A stretch of 64,000 nt of DNA. Origin: Mucilaginibacter dorajii. Its GTDB lineage: Bacteria; Bacteroidota; Bacteroidia; Sphingobacteriales; Sphingobacteriaceae. Positions 35,494 through 44,715 of this stretch are shown piece by piece. The notes beneath the pieces are model-generated. The model did not search any database. It saw only the letters and a program-made list of their open reading frames with translations, and had not been told where the DNA came from. Made by a program: the position numbers and the translations under genes. The DNA lies in the NCBI RefSeq assembly GCF_024808255.1, contig NZ_JANTYS010000014.1, positions 122,365 through 186,364 of the forward strand. The letters are read 5' to 3'. Within the stretch, counting starts at the first letter, position 1; each line of letters begins with the position of its first letter.

Positions 35494-35500
35494 GCAACAA

Positions 35501-36028
35501 ATGAAAATTGTAAACAAAACTTTGCTGTTTGCTGCGCTCGTAGCTGCATCGGCCTGTAACCAGCCTGCCAAACAACAGGATGCTGCTAAAAAGGACACAA
35601 CGGTCGCTGAAAACGTGAATGCCAGGGTTGTGGATACTGCCAACACTAACGATGTATTTACTGCCTACATCGGGCTGAAAGATCAGCTGCTAAAATCAGA
35701 TGTCGCGGCTATCAAAGCTGCCGCTTTAGCATTGGAGGCTAAGCTGGCCGGTATTAAGGGGTGTTCTGAAACAGCCACACTTGCGCACCAGATTGGTGCT
35801 ACCGATGATATTAAAGAGCAGCGCGCCGCGTTTTTAACTTTAAGCAAAGATGTAATCGCTTTGGTAAAAGGCTCAAACCTTAAAACTTCAACTGTGTATG
35901 TTGATTACTGCCCCATGGCCGATAGCGGCAAAGGCGGATACTGGTTATCACTCAACAAAAAGATAGAAAACCCATACTTTCCTGAGCATATGAAAGAATG
36001 CGGACAGGTTAAAGAGCAGATCAACTAA
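35501..36028 (+). CDS. DUF3347 domain lipoprotein
   Basis: 175 aa from the ATG at 35501, which gives a lipoprotein signal (MKIVNKTLLFAALVAASAC). The frame runs back to 35462 but would overlap the permease. The C-terminal half has the DUF3347 pattern STVYVDYCPMADSGKGGYWL and NPYFPEHMKECGQV, with two Cys and Met residues that suggest metal (copper) binding, as in related efflux-associated proteins. Binding is inferred. It probably shares an mRNA with the permease. Its stop overlaps the convergent hybrid kinase gene by 4 bp. Confidence 0.88.
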   Translation: MKIVNKTLLFAALVAASACNQPAKQQDAAKKDTTVAENVNARVVDTANTNDVFTAYIGLKDQLLKSDVAAIKAAALALEAKLAGIKGCSETATLAHQIGATDDIKEQRAAFLTLSKDVIALVKGSNLKTSTVYVDYCPMADSGKGGYWLSLNKKIENPYFPEHMKECGQVKEQIN

Positions 36029-39000
36029 TTCATCTGCTTTTTATCTGTTACGACTATAGATGGCAAACAGTATTTGGCCACTTTTTCAAATAAAGTTTCG
36101 GGTACAAATGGTTTGGTGAGATAGTCGCACATGCCCGCTTCAAAAGCTTTGTTATGGGTTTCGGGCATCGCATCGGCGGTTAAAGCTATAATAGGTATGT
36201 GCGGATGTAAAGTCTTAATAGCCGCGGTAGCCTCAAAGCCGTCCATCACAGGCATTTGAAGGTCCATGATGATGAGGTTATAACTATTACTGGTCACCAT
36301 GTTTACTGCAATTTCGCCATTTAGCGCTTCATCAACAGTCGCGTTCCATTTTTTCAGGAACCGCGTTGCTATCATCAGGTTCATTTTATTATCATCAACC
36401 ACCAGGATATGCATACCGCTTAAACTAAGGGCATGACCCGCAACAGAATGTGTAACCGGTTGATCGCCAATGGTTTTTGCAGCAATATTAAAGGCGATAG
36501 CAAAGGTAAATGATGTACCCTTGTTCAATTCGCTGGCAACGGATATGGTGCTGTTATGCAATTCAACCAAACGTTTGGTAATAGCCAAACCAAGTCCTGT
36601 GCCGCCGTAATCATTGTTTATTACCTGCTTATCCTGCATAAAAGGATCAAATACAAGATTAAAGCTCTCCGGCGAGATCCCTATACCCGTATCCGTAATG
36701 GTAAACTTAACGGTAACCCTATTATTATGGATCAGCTCTTTCTCTAATTTAATGGTAACACTGCCGGCGTGTGTGAATTTAACAGCGTTGCTGACCAGGT
36801 TATTCAATACCTGCCTTAAACGCATACTATCCCCGGTTAGCATTTCAGGGATGGCTTCATCAATATACACATCAAGCTTAAGTTGCTTCTCGGTTACCCT
36901 TGCGTGAAAAGACTGCCTTATTTTTTGGATGAGCTGGTGCAAATTAAATTGTGAGTTGCTGAGTTCAAGCTTGCCTGCCTCTATTTTATTATAATCTAAA
37001 ATATCATTGATGATAGCCAGTAGGTTTTCGCCAGAGAATTTGAGGGTATTAAGGTACTCCAATTGCTCGGGCCGCGGATCTTCTGATAATAATAAGTTGG
37101 TGGTGCCAATAACAGCATTCATTGGCGTGCGGATTTCGTGGCTCATGATAGACAAAAACTCCGATTTGAATTTTGATGCTTTCTCGGCCACTTCTTTAGC
37201 CCAAATGAGTTCCTGCCTGGCTTTTTGCTGATCGGTTATATCTTCGCCAATGCTGGTGGTTTCCTTAAGGTTGCCATTTTCATCATAGCTGATGGTGTTT
37301 TGCCAGCTGATGATGCGCTGTTCGCCATTACGGCAAATAATGGGGTTAACAAAATGGGCATTTACCGTATTGTTCTCAAACCAACTTAACAGAAAATCCT
37401 GCAGATCCTCCGGAACGAAGCTTTTCATCCAGTTCATGCCAACAATCTCGGCCTGGCTGTAACCAACCAAATCGGCCAGGTGCTTGTTGCAAAACACTAC
37501 ATTGGCGTCTTTATCCAGGGTGATAGCTGCCAGGTTGATGGTTTCCAAAACCAGTTTATATTTACTTTCCGACTGGCGGTAATCCAACTCGGCCTGTTTG
37601 CGTTCTGTAATATCCTGCATTGTGCCTATCATCTTGCGAACGCTGCCATCGTCCCGGCGCATTAATTTACCTATAATGATACTCAGGTGTTTGATATGGC
37701 CTTTGGGCGTAATAATGCGGTATTCGTGCGATACATCCTTTAAATGCTCGGGCTTTTTCAAAAGGTGTTTTAATATATACCTATCATTAGGGTGTACGTA
37801 TTTCAGCAAAAGTTTGATAGGGTTTGTACCATCCAGGGCAGTTGCAGGAATTTCGTGGATATTATAAAGCTCTTCAGACCAGGCCAGGTTGTTTGTACCC
37901 AGGTTCCATTTCCAATTGCCAATTTTGGCAATGGCTTGTGCCTCCATTAGTTCAACCTGGCTAATTTTTACCGCTTTTTCTGATAAACGGGCTTCGGTAA
38001 TATCCTGTAGCACACCAAAAATTCGTTTATGATTGCCCTCGTCGTCTTTTAAAAGGTCACCACGAATGATCTTTATATATTTTAAGTTGCCTTTCGGGGT
38101 AATAAACTTATGCTCAAACTGTGGTTGTGGTAGTTTATGAATAGCCGATAAATAAGTTTCTGCACCCTCTTTATCATCCGGATGGATAAGGCTGAGGTAA
38201 TAGTGAAATTTGCTGATATTGGCGGGTATACTGTCAATTTCAAGGAGGGTGTATAAATTGTCGCTCCAATAGGTTTCGCTGGTACCATGGTCATACCACC
38301 AGTTGCCGGTTTTTGAAATAGCCTGGGCTTCAAGCAGGAGAGCTTCATTAGTTTTTAAAGCGTCGGCCCTCATTTTTTGCTCAGAAATATCAACCAACGT
38401 GGCCGAGATGCGCCCGGTGTAAGTCAGGCTCCTGTCAAAAACAGGTACCATTGTACACCTGAACCATTGGCCTGTACCATAATCTGATATATACTCAATA
38501 GAAATGGGCACCCGGTTGGCTATTACAAAATCAAGGCAGTCAATGTACTTTTTTGCTTTCTCTGGCGGTAAAACCTGGTCGAGTGTTTTGCCTACAACTG
38601 ATTTGGGGTCGGTAGCCCGCTCAATAAGCTCGTTATACCATACGTTAATACAACGCTTATTTTCATCAAACTCAAATACCATATCGGTAAACGAACTGAT
38701 TAGCGAATGAAGATTGTTGTTAAGGGTCATCACCTTATCAACCGCGTTTTTTAACTGAAATTGATATGCCTTAACAACAAGGAATGATACATAAGCAATA
38801 ATTGTGAAAACAATACTGAGCAAGGCGAGTACCGGAAAGGAAATATTTAAGGTGGGCGCATTTATATAAGCTGCAATAACCGCGCATAAATTAAGTCCGC
38901 ATATAGTAATAAATTCCCACCCTTGTTTGCAAAATAACGTTAATGCTATAAACACAGTGATGGAGCTAAAAAGATAGGCGTGCTCAAAGCCATTAATGCT

Positions 39001-39267
39001 TAATAATATATAATTATTAATAACCAGGAATGCCAGCACGGTTATATAAATACTTATGGCGTAGAGTTTTTTATTGTTGCTAAAAGATAATGCAAGTGAT
39101 ATCAAACAAAAAAAACAATTGATTACCCTCAACACAAAGGGATCATATGAGTTATAATAACAGAGGTAATGTAACGATGGGCTTGCTATTATTAAACCAA
39201 TAAGCAATAAGCGATAAATGGTGACGTCGTTTTGGATCATTAACAATGTTTTAACTTTCAACGACAT
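36025..39267 (-). CDS. Hybrid sensor histidine kinase with four PAS domains and receiver
   Basis: 1080 aa. About six membrane segments occupy residues 12-170 (RLLLIGLIIASPSLHYL, SISIY-like stretches, VFTIIAYVSFLVV). Four PAS/PAC units follow, the second and third sharing EAQAI(S/A)K(T/I)GNW. HisKA carries His710 (IMSHEIRTPMNAVIG). The HATPase domain has RQVLNNLVSNAVKF, TDTGIGIS and GGTGLGLAIT. The C-terminal receiver has Asp1002 (LIIMDLQMPVMDG) with LVVDDNKMN at its start. The protein senses signals in membrane and cytoplasm and relays phosphate to an unknown HPt or regulator. The start may be a few codons downstream (MIQNDVTIYR). No partner gene is adjacent. Confidence 0.94.
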   Translation of the reverse strand: MSLKVKTLLMIQNDVTIYRLLLIGLIIASPSLHYLCYYNSYDPFVLRVINCFFCLISLALSFSNNKKLYAISIYITVLAFLVINNYILLSINGFEHAYLFSSITVFIALTLFCKQGWEFITICGLNLCAVIAAYINAPTLNISFPVLALLSIVFTIIAYVSFLVVKAYQFQLKNAVDKVMTLNNNLHSLISSFTDMVFEFDENKRCINVWYNELIERATDPKSVVGKTLDQVLPPEKAKKYIDCLDFVIANRVPISIEYISDYGTGQWFRCTMVPVFDRSLTYTGRISATLVDISEQKMRADALKTNEALLLEAQAISKTGNWWYDHGTSETYWSDNLYTLLEIDSIPANISKFHYYLSLIHPDDKEGAETYLSAIHKLPQPQFEHKFITPKGNLKYIKIIRGDLLKDDEGNHKRIFGVLQDITEARLSEKAVKISQVELMEAQAIAKIGNWKWNLGTNNLAWSEELYNIHEIPATALDGTNPIKLLLKYVHPNDRYILKHLLKKPEHLKDVSHEYRIITPKGHIKHLSIIIGKLMRRDDGSVRKMIGTMQDITERKQAELDYRQSESKYKLVLETINLAAITLDKDANVVFCNKHLADLVGYSQAEIVGMNWMKSFVPEDLQDFLLSWFENNTVNAHFVNPIICRNGEQRIISWQNTISYDENGNLKETTSIGEDITDQQKARQELIWAKEVAEKASKFKSEFLSIMSHEIRTPMNAVIGTTNLLLSEDPRPEQLEYLNTLKFSGENLLAIINDILDYNKIEAGKLELSNSQFNLHQLIQKIRQSFHARVTEKQLKLDVYIDEAIPEMLTGDSMRLRQVLNNLVSNAVKFTHAGSVTIKLEKELIHNNRVTVKFTITDTGIGISPESFNLVFDPFMQDKQVINNDYGGTGLGLAITKRLVELHNSTISVASELNKGTSFTFAIAFNIAAKTIGDQPVTHSVAGHALSLSGMHILVVDDNKMNLMIATRFLKKWNATVDEALNGEIAVNMVTSNSYNLIIMDLQMPVMDGFEATAAIKTLHPHIPIIALTADAMPETHNKAFEAGMCDYLTKPFVPETLFEKVAKYCLPSIVVTDKKQMN

Positions 39268-39394
39268 TATTTACTGCTTTTTATGGATAATAGAAGGGAG
39301 ATAGCCCAGGTTAAGGAGGTTAAATTAATAAATTTGCACTTAAAAATTTACAAATAGTAAATTATCTTAGCGGGTATTAATACGCAGATTTAAT

Positions 39395-39402
39395 TACATT
39401 TG
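39395..39402 (+). promoter_or_regulatory. Candidate -7 promoter box (TACATTTG) of gltA
   Basis: TACATTTG fits TAnnTTTG, 20 bp before the ATG, predicting a leader of roughly 14 nt. The rest of the 155-bp gap to the divergent kinase gene is AT-rich. Confidence 0.5.
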
Positions 39403-39422
39403 TTGCAGATACAAAAATTTCT

Positions 39423-40709
39423 ATGTCGGAAACAGCACAACTAAAAATTGGTGATAAAACATTTGAACTCCCGGTAATTGAGGGTACAGAAGGTGAAAAA
39501 GCGATAGATATTTCAAAACTGAGAGACCAAAGCGGTTATGTTACGCTTGACATTGGCTACAAAAACACCGGAGCTACAAAAAGCGCCATCACGTTTTTAG
39601 ATGGCGAAAAAGGGATCCTTAAATATCGTGGTTATTCTATTGAGCAACTGGCAGAAAATGCCAGCTTTATTGAAGTGGCTTACCTGTTAATTTATGGTGA
39701 GTTGCCAACTGAAGCCCAATTAACAGACTTTCAATACCAGGTGAGCCGCCATACGTTGGTTCATGAGGATATGAAAAAGTTCTTTGACGGCTTTCCGTCA
39801 AAATCTCATCCAATGGGGCAGCTTTCGTCATTGATTGGTGCTTTGGCAGCCTTTAACCCCGAATCACTAAAACAAGGGTTATCTACCGAAGAGGTAAACC
39901 TGGAGATCATGAAACTGCTGGCCAAAATGAGTACTGTAGTATCATGGATCTATAAAAAATCATTAGGGCATCCGGTTGTATATCCTCAAAACAAATACGA
40001 TTATGTAACCAACTTCCTGTACATGACCTTTGCCGAACGTACAGAGGATTATAAAGTGGACAGGGTAGTGGTTGATGTAATGAATAAATTGCTGATCCTG
40101 CATGCCGATCATGAGCAAAACTGCTCAACATCAACAGTGCGCATAGTTGGTTCTTCGGATGCTAATTTATATGCATCTATTTCGGCAGGGATCTCTGCAC
40201 TTTGGGGACCGTTACATGGCGGAGCCAACCAGGCGGTGATTGAAATGCTGGAGAAGATTAAGAACGATGGGGGCGATACCGATAAATGGATTGCAAAAGC
40301 AAAAGATAAAAACGATCCTTTCCGTTTAATGGGATTTGGTCACCGTGTATACAAAAACTTCGACCCACGTGCCAAAATCATTAAAAAAGCCTGCGACGAT
40401 ATATTAGAGAAATTGGGCATTAACGATGAAGTATTGGAGATAGCTAAAAAGTTGGAAGAAGTAGCGTTGAAAGACCCATACTTTGTTGAGCGTAAACTAT
40501 ATCCAAACGTCGATTTTTATTCCGGTATCATTTATCGCGCATTAGGTTTCCCTACAGAAATGTTTACCGTACTGTTTGCACTGGGCCGTTTACCAGGCTG
40601 GATTGCACAATGGAAGGAAATGAAAGAAAATAAAGAGCCTATCGGGCGTCCGCGACAGATTTATACTGGTACTACCGATAGAGAATATAGGGATATTAAA
40701 GACAGGTAG
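39423..40709 (+). CDS. gltA: Citrate synthase (type II)
   Basis: 428 aa, the usual hexameric type II length. The N-terminal domain (LKIGDKTFELPVIEGTEGE) is followed by ILKYRGYSIEQLAE and the catalytic blocks LHADHEQNCSTSTVR, GPLHGGANQAV and MGFGHRVYKNFDPRA, containing the His/His/Asp active-site set. It condenses acetyl-CoA and oxaloacetate at the entry of the TCA cycle. It has its own promoter and a bidirectional terminator downstream. Confidence 0.98.
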   Translation: MSETAQLKIGDKTFELPVIEGTEGEKAIDISKLRDQSGYVTLDIGYKNTGATKSAITFLDGEKGILKYRGYSIEQLAENASFIEVAYLLIYGELPTEAQLTDFQYQVSRHTLVHEDMKKFFDGFPSKSHPMGQLSSLIGALAAFNPESLKQGLSTEEVNLEIMKLLAKMSTVVSWIYKKSLGHPVVYPQNKYDYVTNFLYMTFAERTEDYKVDRVVVDVMNKLLILHADHEQNCSTSTVRIVGSSDANLYASISAGISALWGPLHGGANQAVIEMLEKIKNDGGDTDKWIAKAKDKNDPFRLMGFGHRVYKNFDPRAKIIKKACDDILEKLGINDEVLEIAKKLEEVALKDPYFVERKLYPNVDFYSGIIYRALGFPTEMFTVLFALGRLPGWIAQWKEMKENKEPIGRPRQIYTGTTDREYRDIKDR

Positions 40710-40797
40710 ATTTTAGGATTATTGGACTTTTAGACAAAGGATTATTGGACAAAAGACTTTTGGAGCAAGGATAAAAGACTAAAATCAGATAGATAAT

Positions 40798-40832
40798 AAA
40801 AAGGGTAATGGAGTTTTTCCGTCACCCTTTTT
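40798..40832. terminator. Bidirectional terminator between gltA and S9 peptidase gene
   Basis: AAAAAGGGT and ACCCTTTTT arms with inner GGA/TCC pairing, giving T-runs on both strands between two convergent genes. A word-like GGACTTTTAGAC spacer (40712-40790) precedes it. Confidence 0.88.
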
Positions 40833-40861
40833 GTTTAAGCAAGTGTTTATTATGATGAACG

Positions 40862-43672
40862 CTACTTTTCCAATTCAAATCCCCAATCTTTACCCTTATC
40901 CACGGCTGGTACGCCTTTGGCCATCCAAACCGGCATTGGGGCACCTTTTAAAAAATGGTCAAAATATTGCTGCTCGCGAATGGTGATATCTTTTCTATTT
41001 TGTCGCAATACAAGGTTATGTGCTTCTCCATTGTATTGCAGCAGCCAAACTGGTTTGCCAAGCCGGCGCAGTGCGGTAAACATTTCTATCCCCTGGTACC
41101 ATGGTACAGCACCATCGGCATCGTTGCTCATGATCATTACCGGCGTTTGTACTTTGGGTAACTGGAAAAGCGGAGAGTTCTCGATATAAAGCTCAGGTTT
41201 TTCCCAAAGTGTTGCACCAATACGACTTTGCGTTTTTTCATATTGAAATTGCCTGTTTAAACCCGATTCCCAGCGGATACCGCCGTAGGCTGATGTCATG
41301 TTGGCTACCGGTGCGCCAGCCCACGCGGCGGCGTACATATTGGTTTGGGTTATAAGATAAGCCACTTGGTAGCCGCCCCAGCTTTGGCCCTGGATGCCAA
41401 TATGCGCGCCATCAACCCAGGCATTTTTCTTTAATGATTCCACCCCCGAATTTATAAATTCCACCGCCGAAGCGCCGGGATGACCGGTTTCGTAACTGAT
41501 ATCAGGTGCAAAAACCAGGTAGCCGTTGCTTACAAAAAATGATATGGGCAAACGCGAAGGCGTAGGCGTTGGCGGCAGGTAATTATACAGACCCTCTGAT
41601 AGTTTTTCGTAGAAGTAAACCACCATCGGGTACTTTTTATTCGGGTCAAAATCTTCGGGTTTGTATAAAATACCCTTTGATTTGTAGCCTTTTGGTGTAG
41701 TCCAGGATACCAGTTCGGCAGTGCCCCAATTGTATCCGGCCTGTTGCGGGTCGATATCACTTAGCTTGATCTCGTTTTTGAGATCTTGCGATACATATAA
41801 ATCTGGCGGCAATTCATAATTGCTTTTTGTATAGATATATGTTGATGAGTTTTTCGCCCTGGTAAGGTCGCCATAACTCATTTTGCCCCAGGCTATTTTT
41901 TTAGGTGGCTCTAAGCTTTCAGGCGTTTTGGTAAAATAACCCCATTGTTTGGTTTCCTCGTCCTGAGCCGAAAGCCACATCAGCTGTTTGGATGGAATGA
42001 ACTTTTGCTCCGGATCGGTTTGATCATACCTGATGATCAGCTTGTTTTTACGGCCGATACCATTGGTAAAGTTAGTGGCATCGCCTGTGGCCGGATCAAT
42101 ACTCCAGATATCGTAACGGTCATATATCAATATTGCCTTGTCATCCTTTGTCCACCCGGCTACGCCGTACTCCGAAGCGAAATTTGGTACGTCGTTCAGC
42201 TCATCGCCCATTTTGTTGCCGATGGACTTAGTGAGGTTGATCTTGCTTCCTGTCGCGATGGTATAACTGTACCATTGTTGTTCAGCCAGGTCAAACCAAA
42301 CCACATACTGCCCATCCGGCGAGATCCGGTAGCGGGCGTTGGTACTTCCATTAATCAGGTGTTTGTTGCCGCTTTTTGTGTCTATCAGTATAGCTTGTTG
42401 TTTGGTGTCGCCTTCCCATTGTGCCTGTACGCGCGCGCCGGTATCTGTAACACCTAATACATAACGGGCGTCTTTATTCTCGGCAACAAATACTTCTGGT
42501 ATAGCTTTGCTGCCCAGTTGCACTTGTTTCAATTCGGGATCATCCGGTTTGATCACCGCCAGGTAGCTGCGCTTTAGTTCCTTTTGCAGGTTTTTAAGTT
42601 GCTGAGGTTGCAGGTAGTCGTCTTTATAATTCCAGATATCCAGTTTGGCAACTTCAAAATCAACAATGGTGGTGTCGGCCGGTTTTGGGATTGGGGCAGT
42701 GCCAAAATATAGTTTGGCTCCGCTTTTACTAAAATACACTTTGCCATCACCGCTTACAGCCCATTTATCGGGCATGTTTGTAAAGCCTTGAGCCGCTATC
42801 ACGTGGGCGCTATCTTGCGTTAGATTATAGTAGTACAGTTTAAATGGTTTTACTAAAGCCTTTTCGGGATTCTTTTCCGCAGTAAAGGCAATTTGCCTGC
42901 TTGCATCATCGATAGTGACGTTACTGTAGTTGCCCCTGCCGGTACTTATCGTTTTTATGGTGTTTTTGTCAACATCAAATACATACAGGCCTGATACAAC
43001 CTCCCTTTGTTTAATAGGTGCCGTAACGGCAAAGGCTACCAATTTTCCATTTTTGCTAACCTGGTATTCTGTAACATATTTAAAAGTGCGGGTTAGTTTG
43101 ACATTCAGTTGTTTTACAGTTAACTCAGCTCCTTCGTGAGTTGTCGCCGCTACGGTTTTGCCTGCCGCTTTTTTCGAGGTATCGGACGGTGCCGGTTTCT
43201 TTAATGTATCGCTCGCTGCCAGGTAGGCTATTACATCGGCATGCTCGGCTATTTTAAAATTTCTTACAGATGGTATTTTGGTGATACTTTGTGTGCCAAG
43301 AGATATAAAGCCTAAGGTATCTTTAGGGAATTCCGACTGTTTTTTCTTTTTGATTTTAGCCTGCCTGGTATCCTTATAAAATGGCCTGATCTGAAATACG
43401 GCGAATTTGCCGTCGCTGCTAAATCTTGCAGTGTCGGCCCTGGGTATATGAACTTTATCGGTGTTTTTTGAATTGGTGATCACCAGGTCGGCGTCTCCCT
43501 GTTGCGGTTTTATTACGTACAGTATCCATTTACCATCATTGCTGATCCGTTGATCGCTGATGCTTTGCCAGCCGTCAAAAACAGTGTGGTCCAAAGGTTT
43601 TTTGGATGTTTTTTGGGCAAACGCGTTAAAGCCGAAGGCTGATAAACAGGTGATAAGTAAAATTCTACGCAT
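40862..43672 (-). CDS. S9 family peptidase (large prolyl oligopeptidase type), secreted
   Basis: 936 aa. Signal peptide MRRILLITCLSAFGFNAFAQ. A long N-terminal beta-propeller region (about 30-640) has PD40-like repeats such as ISPDGQYVVWFD. The catalytic domain has triad Ser764 (GQSWGGYQ), Asp853 (SNDADGAVPW) and His885 (NGEAHNL). The large size and SWGGY motif resemble Bacteroidota periplasmic S9 peptidases of unknown substrate. It is not closely related to the pair at the window start beyond family level. A bidirectional terminator lies just after its stop. Confidence 0.93.
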   Translation of the reverse strand: MRRILLITCLSAFGFNAFAQKTSKKPLDHTVFDGWQSISDQRISNDGKWILYVIKPQQGDADLVITNSKNTDKVHIPRADTARFSSDGKFAVFQIRPFYKDTRQAKIKKKKQSEFPKDTLGFISLGTQSITKIPSVRNFKIAEHADVIAYLAASDTLKKPAPSDTSKKAAGKTVAATTHEGAELTVKQLNVKLTRTFKYVTEYQVSKNGKLVAFAVTAPIKQREVVSGLYVFDVDKNTIKTISTGRGNYSNVTIDDASRQIAFTAEKNPEKALVKPFKLYYYNLTQDSAHVIAAQGFTNMPDKWAVSGDGKVYFSKSGAKLYFGTAPIPKPADTTIVDFEVAKLDIWNYKDDYLQPQQLKNLQKELKRSYLAVIKPDDPELKQVQLGSKAIPEVFVAENKDARYVLGVTDTGARVQAQWEGDTKQQAILIDTKSGNKHLINGSTNARYRISPDGQYVVWFDLAEQQWYSYTIATGSKINLTKSIGNKMGDELNDVPNFASEYGVAGWTKDDKAILIYDRYDIWSIDPATGDATNFTNGIGRKNKLIIRYDQTDPEQKFIPSKQLMWLSAQDEETKQWGYFTKTPESLEPPKKIAWGKMSYGDLTRAKNSSTYIYTKSNYELPPDLYVSQDLKNEIKLSDIDPQQAGYNWGTAELVSWTTPKGYKSKGILYKPEDFDPNKKYPMVVYFYEKLSEGLYNYLPPTPTPSRLPISFFVSNGYLVFAPDISYETGHPGASAVEFINSGVESLKKNAWVDGAHIGIQGQSWGGYQVAYLITQTNMYAAAWAGAPVANMTSAYGGIRWESGLNRQFQYEKTQSRIGATLWEKPELYIENSPLFQLPKVQTPVMIMSNDADGAVPWYQGIEMFTALRRLGKPVWLLQYNGEAHNLVLRQNRKDITIREQQYFDHFLKGAPMPVWMAKGVPAVDKGKDWGFELEK

Positions 43673-43815
43673 ATCAAACTTGTGTAAGAGTTAAATATGC
43701 TTAAAATAGCTTAGCAATGGAAATTAGTTACGGTAAAGTTACAATTGGGGCAAAGGTGAAAGGTTAAAGTCGAAAGGTTGATTGTGCTCGTCTAAATTAT
43801 TAGATTTGATTAGCG

Positions 43816-44298
43816 ATGAAATATTATTTTAAGCCAGGCTACAGGTTATTTTTTTTAATTGTGATTGTCATTATATGGATTGGCCTGCTTTGGTATAATT
43901 CAAATAGTTTGTCGACTATAAAATGGACAATTTGCGGTGCGTTGGCGTTTACCCTTTTTATATTGTTCTACAATAACTTTAAATCGATAGTGGTGGCTAT
44001 CGAAAAAAAGCCGCAGCTTGAATTTGATGAGATCTGTATTTATGATAGGGTAAAAGGTGTAAAATATTACTGGAAAGATATAGAGGAAGTTGCGGAAGAA
44101 TCCGGTTCGCACATGATAACAGCCTATCCCCTAAAAATTAAAACAGATAATGGAGAAATGCTAAAACGCGATAGCCCTAAATATATCAAGCTTGGCAATG
44201 TTGACGCTCATTTGTCCGAATTGCTTACCATGTTAAATAATTACAGCATCAAAGCCCTTGAAATAGAACAGAGAGAAAAAAATAAAGCCGCGCTTTAA
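43816..44298 (+). CDS. Membrane protein of STM3941-like type (hypothetical)
   Basis: 160 aa. Two adjacent membrane segments at residues about 10-28 (LFFLIVIVIIWIGLLWY) and 35-52 are followed by a cytoplasmic PH-like domain: EFDEICIYDRVKGVKYYWKDIEEV. The C-terminus is charged (EIEQREKNKAAL). This layout, two helices then a small beta-rich domain, is like the STM3941 family, whose function is unknown; the match is by overall pattern and is tentative. It is followed by the repeat block at 44383. Confidence 0.65.
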   Translation: MKYYFKPGYRLFFLIVIVIIWIGLLWYNSNSLSTIKWTICGALAFTLFILFYNNFKSIVVAIEKKPQLEFDEICIYDRVKGVKYYWKDIEEVAEESGSHMITAYPLKIKTDNGEMLKRDSPKYIKLGNVDAHLSELLTMLNNYSIKALEIEQREKNKAAL

Positions 44299-44382
44299 AA
44301 ATAAAACACAGCTTTAAAATGTAATAACCTTGCGCTATTAATGCTGCTTCGTTCCTACCCATAAGGTATTATAAAAATGATT

Positions 44383-44690
44383 GTCATCCTGAGTGATAAA
44401 ATTTCGCGAAATTCTGAAGGTAGAATGACAATATAAAGCTATGTCATTGCGAGGAACGAAGCAATCGCGAACTGTGCAGATTCGCCCTGTAGAGCATGCG
44501 ATTGCTTCGTGCCTCGCAATGACATGGTGGACTTGTCATGGGTAGGAACGAAGGATCTTCTTCGCCATGCTAATTGCAGATTTTTATAGTGAAGAAGATT
44601 CTTCGTTCGTCAGAATGATAGGGGGAAGAGGGGAGTTCTTACGTCATTGCCACCTTCAAATGCGGGTGGGTTTTATAACTCGTAGTGACG
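44383..44690. repeat. Composite block of palindromic modules, second copy
   Basis: Modules in the same order as 18784-19196: GTCATCCTGAG..TTTCGCGAAATTC..AATGAC; an intact palindrome ATGTCATTGCGAGGAACGAA..ATGACAT at 44441-44525; GTAGGAACGAAGGATCTTC paired with GAAGATTCTTCGTTCG; and the tail GTCATTGCCACC..GTGACG. It fills most of the 417-bp gap between the membrane protein gene and ask; no gene is seen. Confidence 0.75.
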
Positions 44691-44715
44691 ATTCTTTTAG
44701 TTTTTAAACAGCTTC

